59,390 bases of DNA from Fusobacterium sp. IOR10 (lineage in GTDB: Bacteria; Fusobacteriota; Fusobacteriia; Fusobacteriales; Fusobacteriaceae), in assembly GCF_010367435.1 (NCBI RefSeq), contig NZ_WJWY01000013.1:1-59390 (forward strand). Direction: 5' to 3'. A program made the translations under genes and the position numbers. Under the pieces are notes generated by a model. The model had not been told where the DNA came from. It ran no database searches and saw nothing but the letters and a program-made list of their open reading frames with translations. Of this stretch, positions 15,647 through 24,820 are shown piece by piece. Every line of letters begins with the position of its first letter. Within the stretch, counting starts at the first letter, position 1.

Positions 15647-18600
15647 CTAATTATTTTCCATATTGATTTCCAAATATATTTTTTCTATATTATAACTATC
15701 TAATACCCCTAGTTTCTCCAAAGACTGGGAAACTAATTTTTCATAGTTTTCTATTTGTTCTTCCTCATGTCCCCCAGTTTTATAATCCACAATAAAAACC
15801 TTTCCCTTTTCTTCTAAACTTGGTTTTTTTATCATTAGTCTATCTATTCTATAAAGGCTCTTATCCTCTTCAGAATATATTGGATATTCATTATAGATAA
15901 AATCCCAAGATTCTGAAAATATATCTTCCTTATCCCTTATGTTTCTTTCTATAAATTTCCTTGAAAATAACTTTTCTAAAAAGTTTTCCTCATACAAGGC
16001 ACCATATTTGGAAATTGTTTTTTCCCTAGCTAATATTATTTCATCTTCCCTTGCATATTTAATGTTTTCAAAGAAATAATGCACAACAGTACCTAGAATC
16101 TTTTTTTCTTCCCTTTCAATGGTAAAGTTTTCCCTTTCATTTGTAAGTTTATTAATGTTTTCTTCTAATTTTTCACTGTCATAGGAAAGTTCTCTAAAAT
16201 CAATATTTAGTTTTTCATTTTCCTTGGATTTTTTCATATCTTCTATTTTTTCTTCTTCCTTTGTTCTTTCCTTTAAATAGACTTCACCTAAAGTATATAC
16301 TAACTGAGAATTGAAATAATTTGCCCCTACTAATTTTTGAAAGTCTCCATTTTTACTAACCTTGTCAATTACTATAAAAAGATTTTTTTTAGGACGAGTT
16401 AGAGCCACATAAATATTATTTATCTCCTCTTCAGCTTCCTTTCTTTTTTTATCACTGGCATAGTCAAATTGATCCTCTAAATAAGTGAAAATCTTTTCAT
16501 ATGAACTTTCTGTTATTAAATAGTCATCTACTTTTTTGTAATTGTCATTTATCTTTATATTAAATTGAAAACCTTTATTCCCAGAATTATTTCCTTCCTT
16601 ATGAATATAAAAAACTGTATCAAATTCAAGACCCTTTGATTTATGAATTGTCATTAGGGCTACTCCATTATATTCCTTTGTTGACTCTTGCCTATACTGG
16701 CTAGAATCATTGTTTTCCTTTACCTCTTCTATTAATTCCTCTACAAATTCAAATTCCTTGCATTTTTCCAAGAACTTATATACATTCTTAATATCACTTT
16801 CACTTGTATACTTATCTAGCACACCAAAATCTTTTATTATCTCTTCTATAACTGTATAAAGTTTAAAATTATTCTCCCTATACATATTTTTATATTTAAT
16901 TATTTTATCATATACTTTTTTCTCATCTTGATTTTCAAAATTAAAGTTATCTAAATTATCTAAATTTAAAAGTATTTTTTTTAAAGAGTCATCCCCAATA
17001 AATATTAGATCATCCCTTAAAAATTCAATTAAATAAAAATTATTCTCTGTTATAAAGTATTTAAACAAAGTTAATATTGGACTTACAACCCTTGATTCAA
17101 ATATACTCAATCTAGTTTCTAGAAAATATGGAATTTTATTTTCTGAAAGGGCAAAGGCCATTTTATTTAAAATCTTATTACTTCTAGCTAATATTCCTAT
17201 TCCCTTATATTGTCCATTATAATTTTCTTTAAGTAATTTTATAATTTCTTTATATGAAAATTCATCATCCTTACTATCTCCCTTTGAGTACAGTCCTACA
17301 AAGCCTTTACTTTCACTTTTATTTCCATTAACCCTATTAAATTCCCAAGAAATATCCCCTAAGGACTTTGAATAGTTTTCAAAAAAGCTATTTGTAAAAT
17401 CAACTATTCTTTTTTCACTTCTATAACAAGTATCCAAACTTTCAACTTCACAATCTATAATATTTGGAAGTTTCATAAATAGGTTTTTATCCCCATCCCT
17501 CCATCCATATATACTTTGCTTTTCATCTCCAACACAGATTACATTCTTTGCACTTTCCACAAAGGGAGATAAGATTTTCCATTGAACTACACTTGTATCT
17601 TGAAATTCATCTATAAATATTGTTGTAGCTTCACTTTCAAGGATTTCCTTCATGTAAGTTGTTATCTTATTGTTTTCATCTAAAAGATTAAGCTCATTAT
17701 TTCCAATATATTTAAGTGTATAATTAGTTATATCACTGTGGGTAAACTTATGCTCTTTAAATTTTATTTCATCATAAATTCCATATATATCGTCTAAAAA
17801 GGATAACATTTCCCTTTCATAGGATATAACTTTATCATTGTATATTCTTTTGGAAATTTCACTTTTAAGATCATCCATTATTTCCATTTGATCTTGAAAT
17901 AATTCCAAAACATATTCATCTTTCCCTGCTCTTATTTTTCTACCATCTAATATATATTTATCATCTAGTATTGTCTTCCAATTATTTAGTAAGAACTTTT
18001 CCTTTTCTAAATATGTATCTAATCCTAGATACTCCTTATATAATTTTTTAACATGCTCTACTATTGGAGTGCTTTCCTTTTTTTTATATTCTCTTATTTT
18101 TTCCAAAACACTTAACATTTCATCAATTTGTGTCATCTCTTGAGAAACATCATAGGGCTCTCTTTCTCTTTTTTCAAGTAGAATGTACTTCCATCTATGA
18201 TTTATAATTCCCCCTAAAGTATCAATATGTTTTTCAACATTTCTCTCTAAATTAGTTTCAAAAAATTTCTGAAACAACTTAAAATTCTTCTCACTTGAGG
18301 TTATTTTTTCAAAACATTTCTTTAAAATTTCATAGTTTTCAAAATCCTCTATAATTTCAAAGGTGTTAATATTTAACATCTTTGACACGGAATTTTTAAA
18401 AATAATATTTTTAAAACCATCAATTGTATAAACTTTTAAATTATCCTTGTTTAACACAATATTTTCATATATTTTTTTCATATTAACTTCATCTATATTT
18501 ATTTTAGGATATAGGTTTTCTATGGATTTTTTTATATTAATCCCCTCTTCATCCATAATACATAGACTTTTTAAGAAATCCACTATTCTTTTTTTTATTT

Positions 18601-18736
18601 CAGAGGTTGCCTTTCTTGTGAAAGTCATAACTATAATATCATTTTGAGGTTCCCCATTTATTAATGAAATTACATATTCCAATGCTAATCTATATGTTTT
18701 CCCTGTACCTGCACTAGCTTTTAATATTTTCTTCAT
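15647..18736 (-). CDS. addA: ATP-dependent helicase/nuclease subunit A (RecB/AddA-like)
   Basis: A 1029-residue UvrD-family helicase with a C-terminal nuclease, one half of an AddAB-type double-strand-break resection enzyme. Walker A is ASAGTGKT at residues 8-15. The DE motif is in TIFIDEFQDTS; VCVGDEKQSIYGWRDGD and ALMTIHKSKGLEFDTVF are other superfamily-1 motifs. The PD-(D/E)XK nuclease lies at the end (Asp984-Tyr-Lys986-Thr-Gly). It overlaps addB by 23 bases, indicating translational coupling. The protein is shorter than Bacillus AddA (about 1230), mainly in the central inserts. The downstream regulator gene is 9 bases away. Confidence 0.88.
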   Translation of the reverse strand: MKKILKASAGTGKTYRLALEYVISLINGEPQNDIIVMTFTRKATSEIKKRIVDFLKSLCIMDEEGINIKKSIENLYPKINIDEVNMKKIYENIVLNKDNLKVYTIDGFKNIIFKNSVSKMLNINTFEIIEDFENYEILKKCFEKITSSEKNFKLFQKFFETNLERNVEKHIDTLGGIINHRWKYILLEKREREPYDVSQEMTQIDEMLSVLEKIREYKKKESTPIVEHVKKLYKEYLGLDTYLEKEKFLLNNWKTILDDKYILDGRKIRAGKDEYVLELFQDQMEIMDDLKSEISKRIYNDKVISYEREMLSFLDDIYGIYDEIKFKEHKFTHSDITNYTLKYIGNNELNLLDENNKITTYMKEILESEATTIFIDEFQDTSVVQWKILSPFVESAKNVICVGDEKQSIYGWRDGDKNLFMKLPNIIDCEVESLDTCYRSEKRIVDFTNSFFENYSKSLGDISWEFNRVNGNKSESKGFVGLYSKGDSKDDEFSYKEIIKLLKENYNGQYKGIGILARSNKILNKMAFALSENKIPYFLETRLSIFESRVVSPILTLFKYFITENNFYLIEFLRDDLIFIGDDSLKKILLNLDNLDNFNFENQDEKKVYDKIIKYKNMYRENNFKLYTVIEEIIKDFGVLDKYTSESDIKNVYKFLEKCKEFEFVEELIEEVKENNDSSQYRQESTKEYNGVALMTIHKSKGLEFDTVFYIHKEGNNSGNKGFQFNIKINDNYKKVDDYLITESSYEKIFTYLEDQFDYASDKKRKEAEEEINNIYVALTRPKKNLFIVIDKVSKNGDFQKLVGANYFNSQLVYTLGEVYLKERTKEEEKIEDMKKSKENEKLNIDFRELSYDSEKLEENINKLTNERENFTIEREEKKILGTVVHYFFENIKYAREDEIILAREKTISKYGALYEENFLEKLFSRKFIERNIRDKEDIFSESWDFIYNEYPIYSEEDKSLYRIDRLMIKKPSLEEKGKVFIVDYKTGGHEEEQIENYEKLVSQSLEKLGVLDSYNIEKIYLEINMENN

Positions 18737-21371
18737 ATTTATAGCTCTCCTCTCTTCTGCAAATGTTTATATAGTCACAATTATTGCACATTGTTTTTTT
18801 ATCTGTTCTTTTATAATGCTCTAGTTTCACAAAATCTAAGAATATATTATTTAAACTTTCCCTTGTAAATATATTTTTATCTTCAACTTTTCCTTCTAAT
18901 TTAAAAACATTATACATTATTTTCTCAACTTCCATATCTCCCCCATACATAATAAGAGAGTAAATATCTAGCTGTCCATCTTGTTTCCCACCAGTTTTAT
19001 AGTCTATTAAAGTGTTTCCAGTGGAAGTTTCTATTGCTAAATCTATTCTTCCCTTAATTAAAATTTCAGGATTTTCCTTTAATTTAGAATAATCACTTTT
19101 ATATACTTTTTCCTTTTCACTGTAGAAACTATTTATTTTTTTATTTTTAAATCTTTTTTCCAAATAATTATAAAATTCAAATATACTGTTTTTTATTGCA
19201 GGGTATATAATTTTATTTAAATATATATCAACGTATACAGGTATTTTCATTTTATCTGATTTTTTAGCCATTCTTATATACTTATCCACCATTTGTTCAT
19301 CAACTTTAAAATTCCCTGATTTTTCTATTTGTTCTCTCATTATTATTCCAACTTGTTCAAATATTTTATGAACTGTAGTTCCAAGTAGTCTAAGGGATGT
19401 TCCATACACTAACTCTTCTTCTTTTTCTAACTTCATAATTTTATTTAAAAAATATTTGTATTCACAAGATGATAACATTATTACATCATAGGCTCCTAGG
19501 GATATTTGATTATCCTTTAGATTTTCAAAATTCTTTTTTAATTCCATGGTATTTCTTTCAATATTAAAATCTCTTTTTTTATACAAGGCATCCTTTATTA
19601 TTTCATTTATATTTTCTTCAGTTAAGTTCTTATTTTCAACTTCTATGTTATTTTCTAGTATAAGTTCCTCTAGAAAAACTGATTTTTCTATTCCCTTTTC
19701 TTCATTTTTCTTTGTAAATATTATACTTTCCCTTGAATTAAATATCCCTTGAACAAACCTTTGTTTTAGAATATTTATTTTATCATCTAAAGTTGGGAAA
19801 TTATTTTCTTCCCTTTGACTCTCTGTGAAAATAAAGGAATCCTTTATATTTCCAGGTAAGTTTTCATTGGTTATATCTATGAAATAGCTATCCTTATTAT
19901 AATTTAACCTAGCGTCCATTAGATTTTTAATTAATCCCACAGTTTCAGTTGATTTTTCCCTTTCAACTTCCCTTATTTCAATTCCTTCTAAATATTTTAT
20001 CAATAATTTATATATAGATGCTCCTACATTTTCTTTGAACAAACCATTGAAACCAACTTCTCCACACAGTCTTTCACTGGATTTTATGTTTCCCAAAACC
20101 TCATAAAATTTTTCCATTAAATCCTTGTACTTGATTTCTTGAAAGTTTTCTAAACCTATTTTCTTTAAATAATTATAGAATTCATCAACAGTTTTATAAT
20201 TTGAAAGTTCTTGCAAGTCATCATAAATTTTATAGAAACCCTCTCTAAAATCATTCATTTCTTCACTGTTGTAATTATATCTTTTAAAGATCCATCCTAT
20301 GTTCTCTTCATCTATGGTATTTTTATTTAAATACCTATATTCATTTTCAATTAAAATTTTATAGAAATTTAATATATTTCCATTAATATTATAAATTTTG
20401 CAAAATATTTCATCACTTAGGCATTTAGCTAGAACCTCAACACCTATCCCCTCTTCCTTTTTAAATTCAATTGAGTTTAATAGATCACATTGCCTACTCA
20501 TGAACCTATATAGTTTAGTATCATCTAGTACTTTTAACTGTTGAGATTTAAAGTGTTTTGGTAGTGTTTTATGAAAGTTATTTCTTTCTGGATTAGGGGT
20601 AAATATATCAAAGGGACTATCCCCCTTTCCATGTAAAAATATTAGATTTAGCATTTCTTCTAAATTTTCATTTGTCTCATAAATTTGTACTTGGATATTT
20701 CTTATTCCATCTAGGGACACCTTTTCTAATTTTAATAACTCTTCATTATAGTCATCCTTTTTACATTGCAATAATAAACTCACTTGAACTTTATCTTCTA
20801 TTTCCCCTATTATTTTCCTATGCAAATTTGAAAAATCAAATATATCCACAAATATTATTTTTTCATAAGAATCAAAAAAATCCCTATTAAAGTTTTCATA
20901 GGATTCTAACCAATCACTTGGCAAATAATTTTTTTCACTTAAAAATTTATCATAGATTTTTTTTATTCTATGAAGTCTATCAATATAGTCCCTTTGCCAT
21001 TTTTGAAGATTTTTTATATTTGAAACTAAACTAAGATTTTTTTCCCTGTAATATTTGAAAAATAAATCTGCTAAATCTATAATATCATAGTAGTTTTTTA
21101 TATTTAATTCTTCTTTTATTTTTTTATTTAAATTTTGATAAAAGGTCAAAGGTCTTTTAGCATCTGTTAGAAGCTTTCTATTTGTTTTAAATATATATTT
21201 ATTAAATTCATCTAAAGTAAGTAACATCCCTTCAGGTTTCAATATATTTTTTTCTCTATTTCTCATATATGTATTTTTTAAAGAATAATCACTAAATACA
21301 ATAATTGTTTTTTCATCTGATTTTAACTTTTTTAGAAAATTATCTTGATATTGAAAATACTTTATATCCAT
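18714..21371 (-). CDS. addB: AddB-like nuclease subunit with Fe-S cysteines
   Basis: The partner of AddA, 885 residues. The N-terminal part is a diverged inactivated helicase fold in which I see no clear Walker A. The C-terminal third is a PD-(D/E)XK nuclease with LIDYKTGGKQDGQLDIY. The four iron-sulfur cysteines that typify AddB are placed as expected: one before the nuclease (SSCEYKYFL) and three at the end (CNNCDYINIC). Residue identity elsewhere is too low to judge by eye. It is the first gene of the operon; a TATAAT lies about 40 bases upstream. Confidence 0.85.
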   Translation of the reverse strand: MDIKYFQYQDNFLKKLKSDEKTIIVFSDYSLKNTYMRNREKNILKPEGMLLTLDEFNKYIFKTNRKLLTDAKRPLTFYQNLNKKIKEELNIKNYYDIIDLADLFFKYYREKNLSLVSNIKNLQKWQRDYIDRLHRIKKIYDKFLSEKNYLPSDWLESYENFNRDFFDSYEKIIFVDIFDFSNLHRKIIGEIEDKVQVSLLLQCKKDDYNEELLKLEKVSLDGIRNIQVQIYETNENLEEMLNLIFLHGKGDSPFDIFTPNPERNNFHKTLPKHFKSQQLKVLDDTKLYRFMSRQCDLLNSIEFKKEEGIGVEVLAKCLSDEIFCKIYNINGNILNFYKILIENEYRYLNKNTIDEENIGWIFKRYNYNSEEMNDFREGFYKIYDDLQELSNYKTVDEFYNYLKKIGLENFQEIKYKDLMEKFYEVLGNIKSSERLCGEVGFNGLFKENVGASIYKLLIKYLEGIEIREVEREKSTETVGLIKNLMDARLNYNKDSYFIDITNENLPGNIKDSFIFTESQREENNFPTLDDKINILKQRFVQGIFNSRESIIFTKKNEEKGIEKSVFLEELILENNIEVENKNLTEENINEIIKDALYKKRDFNIERNTMELKKNFENLKDNQISLGAYDVIMLSSCEYKYFLNKIMKLEKEEELVYGTSLRLLGTTVHKIFEQVGIIMREQIEKSGNFKVDEQMVDKYIRMAKKSDKMKIPVYVDIYLNKIIYPAIKNSIFEFYNYLEKRFKNKKINSFYSEKEKVYKSDYSKLKENPEILIKGRIDLAIETSTGNTLIDYKTGGKQDGQLDIYSLIMYGGDMEVEKIMYNVFKLEGKVEDKNIFTRESLNNIFLDFVKLEHYKRTDKKTMCNNCDYINICRREESYKYEENIKS

Positions 21372-21436
21372 ATTATTTCCATCCTTTTAATATTTTTGTA
21401 TACACCCTTATTATACTAGATTTTCATAAAAAAAAA

Positions 21437-21457
21437 TACCACAAAGTATTTGTGGTA
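21437..21457 (-). terminator. Terminator of the YiiX-like lipoprotein gene
   Basis: The stem TACCACAAA / TTTGTGGTA with a 3-base loop is followed on the minus strand by eight T residues. The addB promoter must lie between this and 21371. Confidence 0.8.
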
Positions 21458-21518
21458 TTGGTCTATTAAATAAAATATTTATTCTAATTTCTATATTTTT
21501 AAAAATTTTCTCAATTTG

Positions 21519-22073
21519 TTATAAATTAACTTTTCCTAAACTATTAAAATTTACAAAATCATAGGGGAAGATAAATGTTTTATTTTTATTTAAATTAAAA
21601 TTTGAGTCATATTTTAAATCTTTTACAGTTTTGAAATATATTAGCCATACAAATTTCGAACAATAAAAATTTTTAGAATCATTAACTTCGTCCAATAATC
21701 CATATTTAGAATGGCTATACTCTTTTAAATTTTTTAAAAATGTTTTCTTAAATTTATCATCAAACTTATTATATCTTAAAATAATTATTTTGCGTTCATC
21801 AAATAACCAAGAATTAATTTTAGTTTTGTGATATCCAGTACCTAATTTAGGATATTCTCCAACTTCTGAGTCTGAAACCATTACTCCCACATGTCCAAAC
21901 CAAGTTAAAGGAGATGTTAAAACCTTATTTTTTATTATTATATCCCCTGTTTGCAATTTATCCATATAATAAATTGTACTTTTACTATCTTTCCAATCAT
22001 TAGTTTTTATATTAGTATTAGAACACCCAATAAAAAATATAAAACTAAAAATATAGACAAGCTTATATGACAT
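21519..22073 (-). CDS. Lipoprotein with YiiX/YycO-type papain-like fold
   Basis: A 184-residue lipoprotein: a hydrophobic signal peptide ending in the lipobox FIGC (Cys17). The mature part resembles the permuted NlpC/P60-like YiiX/YycO family, with LQTGDIIIKN, a catalytic His61 in FGHVGVM and a catalytic Cys138 in NFYCSKFVW. In this family the His precedes the Cys, unlike ordinary NlpC/P60 enzymes. It may cut an amide or peptide bond in the envelope; the substrate is unknown. It is monocistronic, ended by the hairpin at 21437. The assignment rests on motif order and spacing only. Confidence 0.75.
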   Translation of the reverse strand: MSYKLVYIFSFIFFIGCSNTNIKTNDWKDSKSTIYYMDKLQTGDIIIKNKVLTSPLTWFGHVGVMVSDSEVGEYPKLGTGYHKTKINSWLFDERKIIILRYNKFDDKFKKTFLKNLKEYSHSKYGLLDEVNDSKNFYCSKFVWLIYFKTVKDLKYDSNFNLNKNKTFIFPYDFVNFNSLGKVNL

Positions 22074-22184
22074 ATCTTCTCCTATTTAAATGGTTTATTT
22101 TAATTCTTATTTATGTTATTATATACTAAATAATACTAATATGTAAAATATTTTTATTTAAAATTAATTAAAGGGGAAAAATTT

Positions 22185-22580
22185 ATGAAAAAAAGTTTAT
22201 GTTTGTTAATTATTGCTATTTCTTTACTGTTTACAAGTTGTGCTACTATTATGACTGGAACTGATCAAAAGCTTTCATTTAATTCTAATGTTCCAAATGC
22301 TAAAGTATACATCGATGGACAGTATAGAGGGACTACTCCTATTATTTTATCACTAAAAACTAAGGATAGCCACGATATAAGAATAGAAGCGCCAGGATTT
22401 GCTCCTTATTCAAATGTTATTCAAAAAAGAGTAACTGGTTGGGTTTGGGGAAATATTGTCTTTGGTGGAATAATTGGATTAGGAATTGATGCTATAACAG
22501 GTGGATTATATGTTTTCAATCAAGACAATATAACAGGAAGCCTTGTTAAAGTTCCTGTAGGACAATTAAAAAGAAACTAA
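22185..22580 (+). CDS. PEGA-domain lipoprotein
   Basis: A 131-residue lipoprotein: signal peptide with lipobox LFTSC (Cys19), then a PEGA-type beta domain at about residues 35-80 (VPNAKVYIDGQYRGTTP is the classic start). A glycine-rich hydrophobic segment follows (VFGGIIGLGIDAITGGLYVF, about 97-115), which could be a membrane anchor. PEGA modules are found on surface-exposed or wall-associated proteins. No enzyme motif is visible. The gene starts after an AAAGGGG site and ends at a bidirectional terminator. Confidence 0.82.
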   Translation: MKKSLCLLIIAISLLFTSCATIMTGTDQKLSFNSNVPNAKVYIDGQYRGTTPIILSLKTKDSHDIRIEAPGFAPYSNVIQKRVTGWVWGNIVFGGIIGLGIDAITGGLYVFNQDNITGSLVKVPVGQLKRN

Positions 22581-22600
22581 TTTGTTTATATAAATAAATA

Positions 22601-22627
22601 AAGATTCCTACATTTTGTAGGAATCTT
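22601..22627. terminator. Bidirectional terminator between PEGA gene and 5S rRNA
   Basis: The arms AAGATTCCTAC / GTAGGAATCTT with an ATTTT loop. A T-run follows on the plus strand and a weaker TTTATTT tract on the minus strand, so it can end both the lipoprotein mRNA and the 5S transcript. Confidence 0.8.
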
Positions 22628-22668
22628 TTTTATTATACTATTAGTTAATTTTTCCAAAAAATATAAAA

Positions 22669-22786
22669 GCTTAGGAACTTCCTATCCTCCCAGGGGGCTG
22701 CCCCCCAAGTACTTTCAGCGTTTACAAGCTTAACTTCCAGGTTCGGTATGTAACTGGGTGTACCCTTGTAGCTATTGTTCCTAAGC
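22669..22786 (-). rRNA. rrf: 5S ribosomal RNA (solitary copy)
   Basis: About 118 bases on the minus strand match 5S rRNA: perfect terminal helix GCTTAGGAAC / GTTCCTAAGC, loop A/helix II region CCCAGTTACATACCGAACC, the conserved GAAGTTAAGC, and the loop E/helix IV part ending GGGAGGATAGGAAG. No 16S, 23S or tRNA genes adjoin it. It has its own promoter ending a few bases upstream and a terminator 40 bases downstream. Confidence 0.93.
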
Positions 22787-22793
22787 AAATATA

Positions 22794-22822
22794 ATGATAT
22801 CATATATAATAAATAATGTCAA
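22794..22822 (-). promoter_or_regulatory. Promoter of the 5S rRNA gene
   Basis: TTGACA (22817-22822), 17-base spacer, TATCAT (22794-22799) on the minus strand, placed so transcription starts at or just before the mature 5' end. The -35 begins directly after the stop codon of the upstream gene. Confidence 0.85.
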
Positions 22823-23095
22823 CTATTTTTTAACCTTATTTATTACTTCTTTTATTTTAATTTGAATGTGATTGTATCCAATATCTTTCACATGGGGTAA
22901 GTTACATTTTGAACAATCCTTTATCCCATTTTTGTTGTAAGAGAAATTTCCCCCACAGTCATCCCCTAGGCAATACAAAGGACAGTAACAAAAAAGACAG
23001 TTAAACTTCTCCTCTGCATCCTTCATAGAGTGACAAGGAAAATATTCACATTTTTTATTTTGAAAAAATTTATAATTACTAGTTTTGTTTTGCAT
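22823..23095 (-). CDS. Cysteine-rich small-domain protein
   Basis: A 90-residue cytoplasmic protein with nine cysteines, in the pattern CEYFPCH, CLFCYCPLYCLGDDCGG and CSKCNLPH. This fits the cysteine-rich small domain family (Pfam Cys_rich_small / PF04071), which probably binds metal or an Fe-S cluster; members often sit near cobamide or redox genes. I set the start at the ATG at 23095 because GGAG lies 6 bases before it. Three earlier in-frame codons are possible (frame open from 23113). It overlaps the end of the MORN gene by 17 bases, so translation is likely coupled. Confidence 0.75.
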   Translation of the reverse strand: MQNKTSNYKFFQNKKCEYFPCHSMKDAEEKFNCLFCYCPLYCLGDDCGGNFSYNKNGIKDCSKCNLPHVKDIGYNHIQIKIKEVINKVKK

Positions 23096-23567
23096 TTTCT
23101 TCTCCATTTGCATATAAAGTATTTTTCTCTAAAACATCATAGTACTCTGTAGTATAAGTTTTCCAACTTCCAATAGGCTTTCCTTTTCTTAATTTTCCAG
23201 CTACTCTAAGTCTTCCATCTGTATAAAATATTTTATAGTTACCGTTATCTAGACCTTTTTTATATTTAGTTTCTAAATATTTTTCACCATTTGAACTATA
23301 TAATATATATTTTCCATGAAGTTTTCCATCCTTCCAATTTTCAATGGACTTTATATTTCCATTACTGTAGAAATATATCCACTTACCATCTGGTTTTCCG
23401 TTTTTGTAAAATTCTCTATTCTTACCTTTTTTCACCATTCCTGTAAAGGGGTATCTTGTAGTTTTCTCAATTGTAATTCCATTTACATCTTTTACTTGGT
23501 TATAGTTCAGTGTAGAAGAATAAGAAAATATATTGATTATAAACATAAGTACAAATATTTTTTTCAT
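23079..23567 (-). CDS. MORN-repeat protein (YwqK-like), exported
   Basis: A 162-residue protein with an N-terminal signal peptide (FVLMFIINIFSYSSTLN). The rest is a run of MORN/YwqK-type repeats with the pattern YxNGxxxGxWxxY: EFYKNGKPDGKWIYFYSNG, WKDGKLHGKYILYSSNG and later copies (about residues 50-140). Such repeats form an elongated beta sheet and often act as protein- or membrane-binding scaffolds. The family name as antitoxin comes from distant relatives and is not supported here. It is the middle gene of an operon with rseC-like and the Cys-rich gene. Confidence 0.8.
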   Translation of the reverse strand: MKKIFVLMFIINIFSYSSTLNYNQVKDVNGITIEKTTRYPFTGMVKKGKNREFYKNGKPDGKWIYFYSNGNIKSIENWKDGKLHGKYILYSSNGEKYLETKYKKGLDNGNYKIFYTDGRLRVAGKLRKGKPIGSWKTYTTEYYDVLEKNTLYANGEENAKQN

Positions 23568-23582
23568 AACCCCTCCACTTTA

Positions 23583-24020
23583 TTATTTTGTATCACAAGT
23601 TTCTTGATTCATTTCTCCATTATCCTTTTCAACCTTTAAAACTTCCATTTGAATTTTTTCCTTTACTACAAATTTATCTATTAAATGTATTCCTAAGAAA
23701 GTAATAACTAAAAATAAAAATGACATTGCTGCTGATCCTTTTTCTTCATAACCTAATCTTGTTCCAACATTAAATCCAACAACCATCATTATAACTGGAA
23801 CTATATATACTAAGAAACCTATTTTTAAAAATTTAGAATCTTTCATTTGAAAAGTTACAATATCTCCAATTTCAACTCTTTGCTCAACTGTAATAGTTAA
23901 TTCCTTGGCCGCCTTTGTATCTTCTCCACATCCTGAACAATGGGAACAAGTACTTTCTCTATACATTATTAGAGTTACTTTATTACCATCTATAGCAACT
24001 ACTTTACCACTACTTTTCAT
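23583..24020 (-). CDS. rseC: RseC/MucC-like redox-associated membrane protein
   Basis: A 145-residue SoxR-reducing system protein RseC family member. The N-terminal cytoplasmic part has a cysteine cluster CSHCSGCG (about residues 20-27), a likely Fe-S or metal site. Two membrane helices (about 73-92 and 98-118) follow. In Fusobacteria and Clostridia such genes often accompany the Rnf electron-transfer complex, but no rnf genes are seen here. It is first in its operon, 15 bases before the MORN gene, with a promoter at 24068-24097. Confidence 0.82.
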   Translation of the reverse strand: MKSSGKVVAIDGNKVTLIMYRESTCSHCSGCGEDTKAAKELTITVEQRVEIGDIVTFQMKDSKFLKIGFLVYIVPVIMMVVGFNVGTRLGYEEKGSAAMSFLFLVITFLGIHLIDKFVVKEKIQMEVLKVEKDNGEMNQETCDTK

Positions 24021-24067
24021 ATTGACCTCCTATTTCCTTCCCTTACAAATTTATACCTCATATATAT

Positions 24068-24097
24068 TTTATACCATTTCTTTATGAAAGTTGTCAA
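24068..24097 (-). promoter_or_regulatory. Promoter of rseC-MORN-Cys-rich operon
   Basis: TTGACA (24092-24097), 18-base spacer, TATAAA (24068-24073) on the minus strand, about 50 bases before the rseC start. Confidence 0.65.
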
Positions 24098-24127
24098 CAA
24101 TTACTCTCATAATACATTGTTTAATTC

Positions 24128-24156
24128 TTGAAAACTTACTTTTGTTATGATAAAAT
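24128..24156 (+). promoter_or_regulatory. Promoter of the maf-mreB-scpB-gat region
   Basis: TTGAAA (24128-24133), 17-base spacer, TAAAAT (24151-24156), about 45 bases before the first gene at 24203. It is divergent from the rseC promoter. Confidence 0.7.
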
Positions 24157-24202
24157 ACAATGTATGATAGATTTTATTTAGTTTTAACTTTAGGAGTAAA
24201 AT

Positions 24203-24820
24203 ATGAATTATTTTATTGAACATTTAAGTGAATATTTTGGTCTATTCTATATACCTTTTTTAGGGGTTATTATTTCTGACTTCTTTATAATTTTTATAAA
24301 GGATAGGAATAAAAAAACATTTTATAGAACACGGTTATTCTTTGGAACTATTTTTGTTATTTCTTTAGCAATCCTAGTTTTATTTTTAAAATTACAATTT
24401 TCTGGGAATTTAAATGAAGAGAATATTATTCAATATGGACTTAATGATATTAATCTTGGATTTTTCATTATATTCTTTGCAACAATTTTAATAGAAAACT
24501 TTAAATTACATTTTATTTGGTTAATCTTAGGATTTATTATTTTTATCTGTTTATTTTTTCTACTTGGAAAAGAAGTTATTAGATGTATTAAATATCTCCA
24601 TCTTAGAAATAAAAAAATTAAAGCTTTAAAATTACAAAAAGCAATAATTGATAAAAAAATTGCCATTAAAGAGGAACTAGAAAAGGAAGAATTTAAGAAA
24701 TATGAAAAACAACGTTTAGCCCTTGATTTAACAATAAAAGAAAAAGTTGATGAAGCTTTCAAAAATAAATCTTTACCTATTTTTGAAGATGAAGAAAAGG
24801 AGGAAGGAGAAGAATTATGA
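24203..24820 (+). CDS. Hypothetical membrane protein with acidic coiled-coil tail
   Basis: 205 residues, not recognised. Helices are predicted at about residues 14-31, 44-63, 84-98 and 102-123. The long C-terminal part (about 130-205) is charged and heptad-like (ALKLQKAIIDKKIAIKEELE and on), a probable coiled coil that ends in an acidic DEEKEEGEEL tail. It overlaps the maf start by 4 bases (ATGA), so it is translationally coupled. Its position beside maf and mreB suggests an envelope or cell-shape role, by context only. Confidence 0.8.
   Translation: MNYFIEHLSEYFGLFYIPFLGVIISDFFIIFIKDRNKKTFYRTRLFFGTIFVISLAILVLFLKLQFSGNLNEENIIQYGLNDINLGFFIIFFATILIENFKLHFIWLILGFIIFICLFFLLGKEVIRCIKYLHLRNKKIKALKLQKAIIDKKIAIKEELEKEEFKKYEKQRLALDLTIKEKVDEAFKNKSLPIFEDEEKEEGEEL

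Noticed and set aside
23079-23567. Toxin-antitoxin module (YwqK antitoxin label)
   Set aside because: No toxin partner is present. The MORN repeats and signal peptide point to an exported scaffold protein instead.
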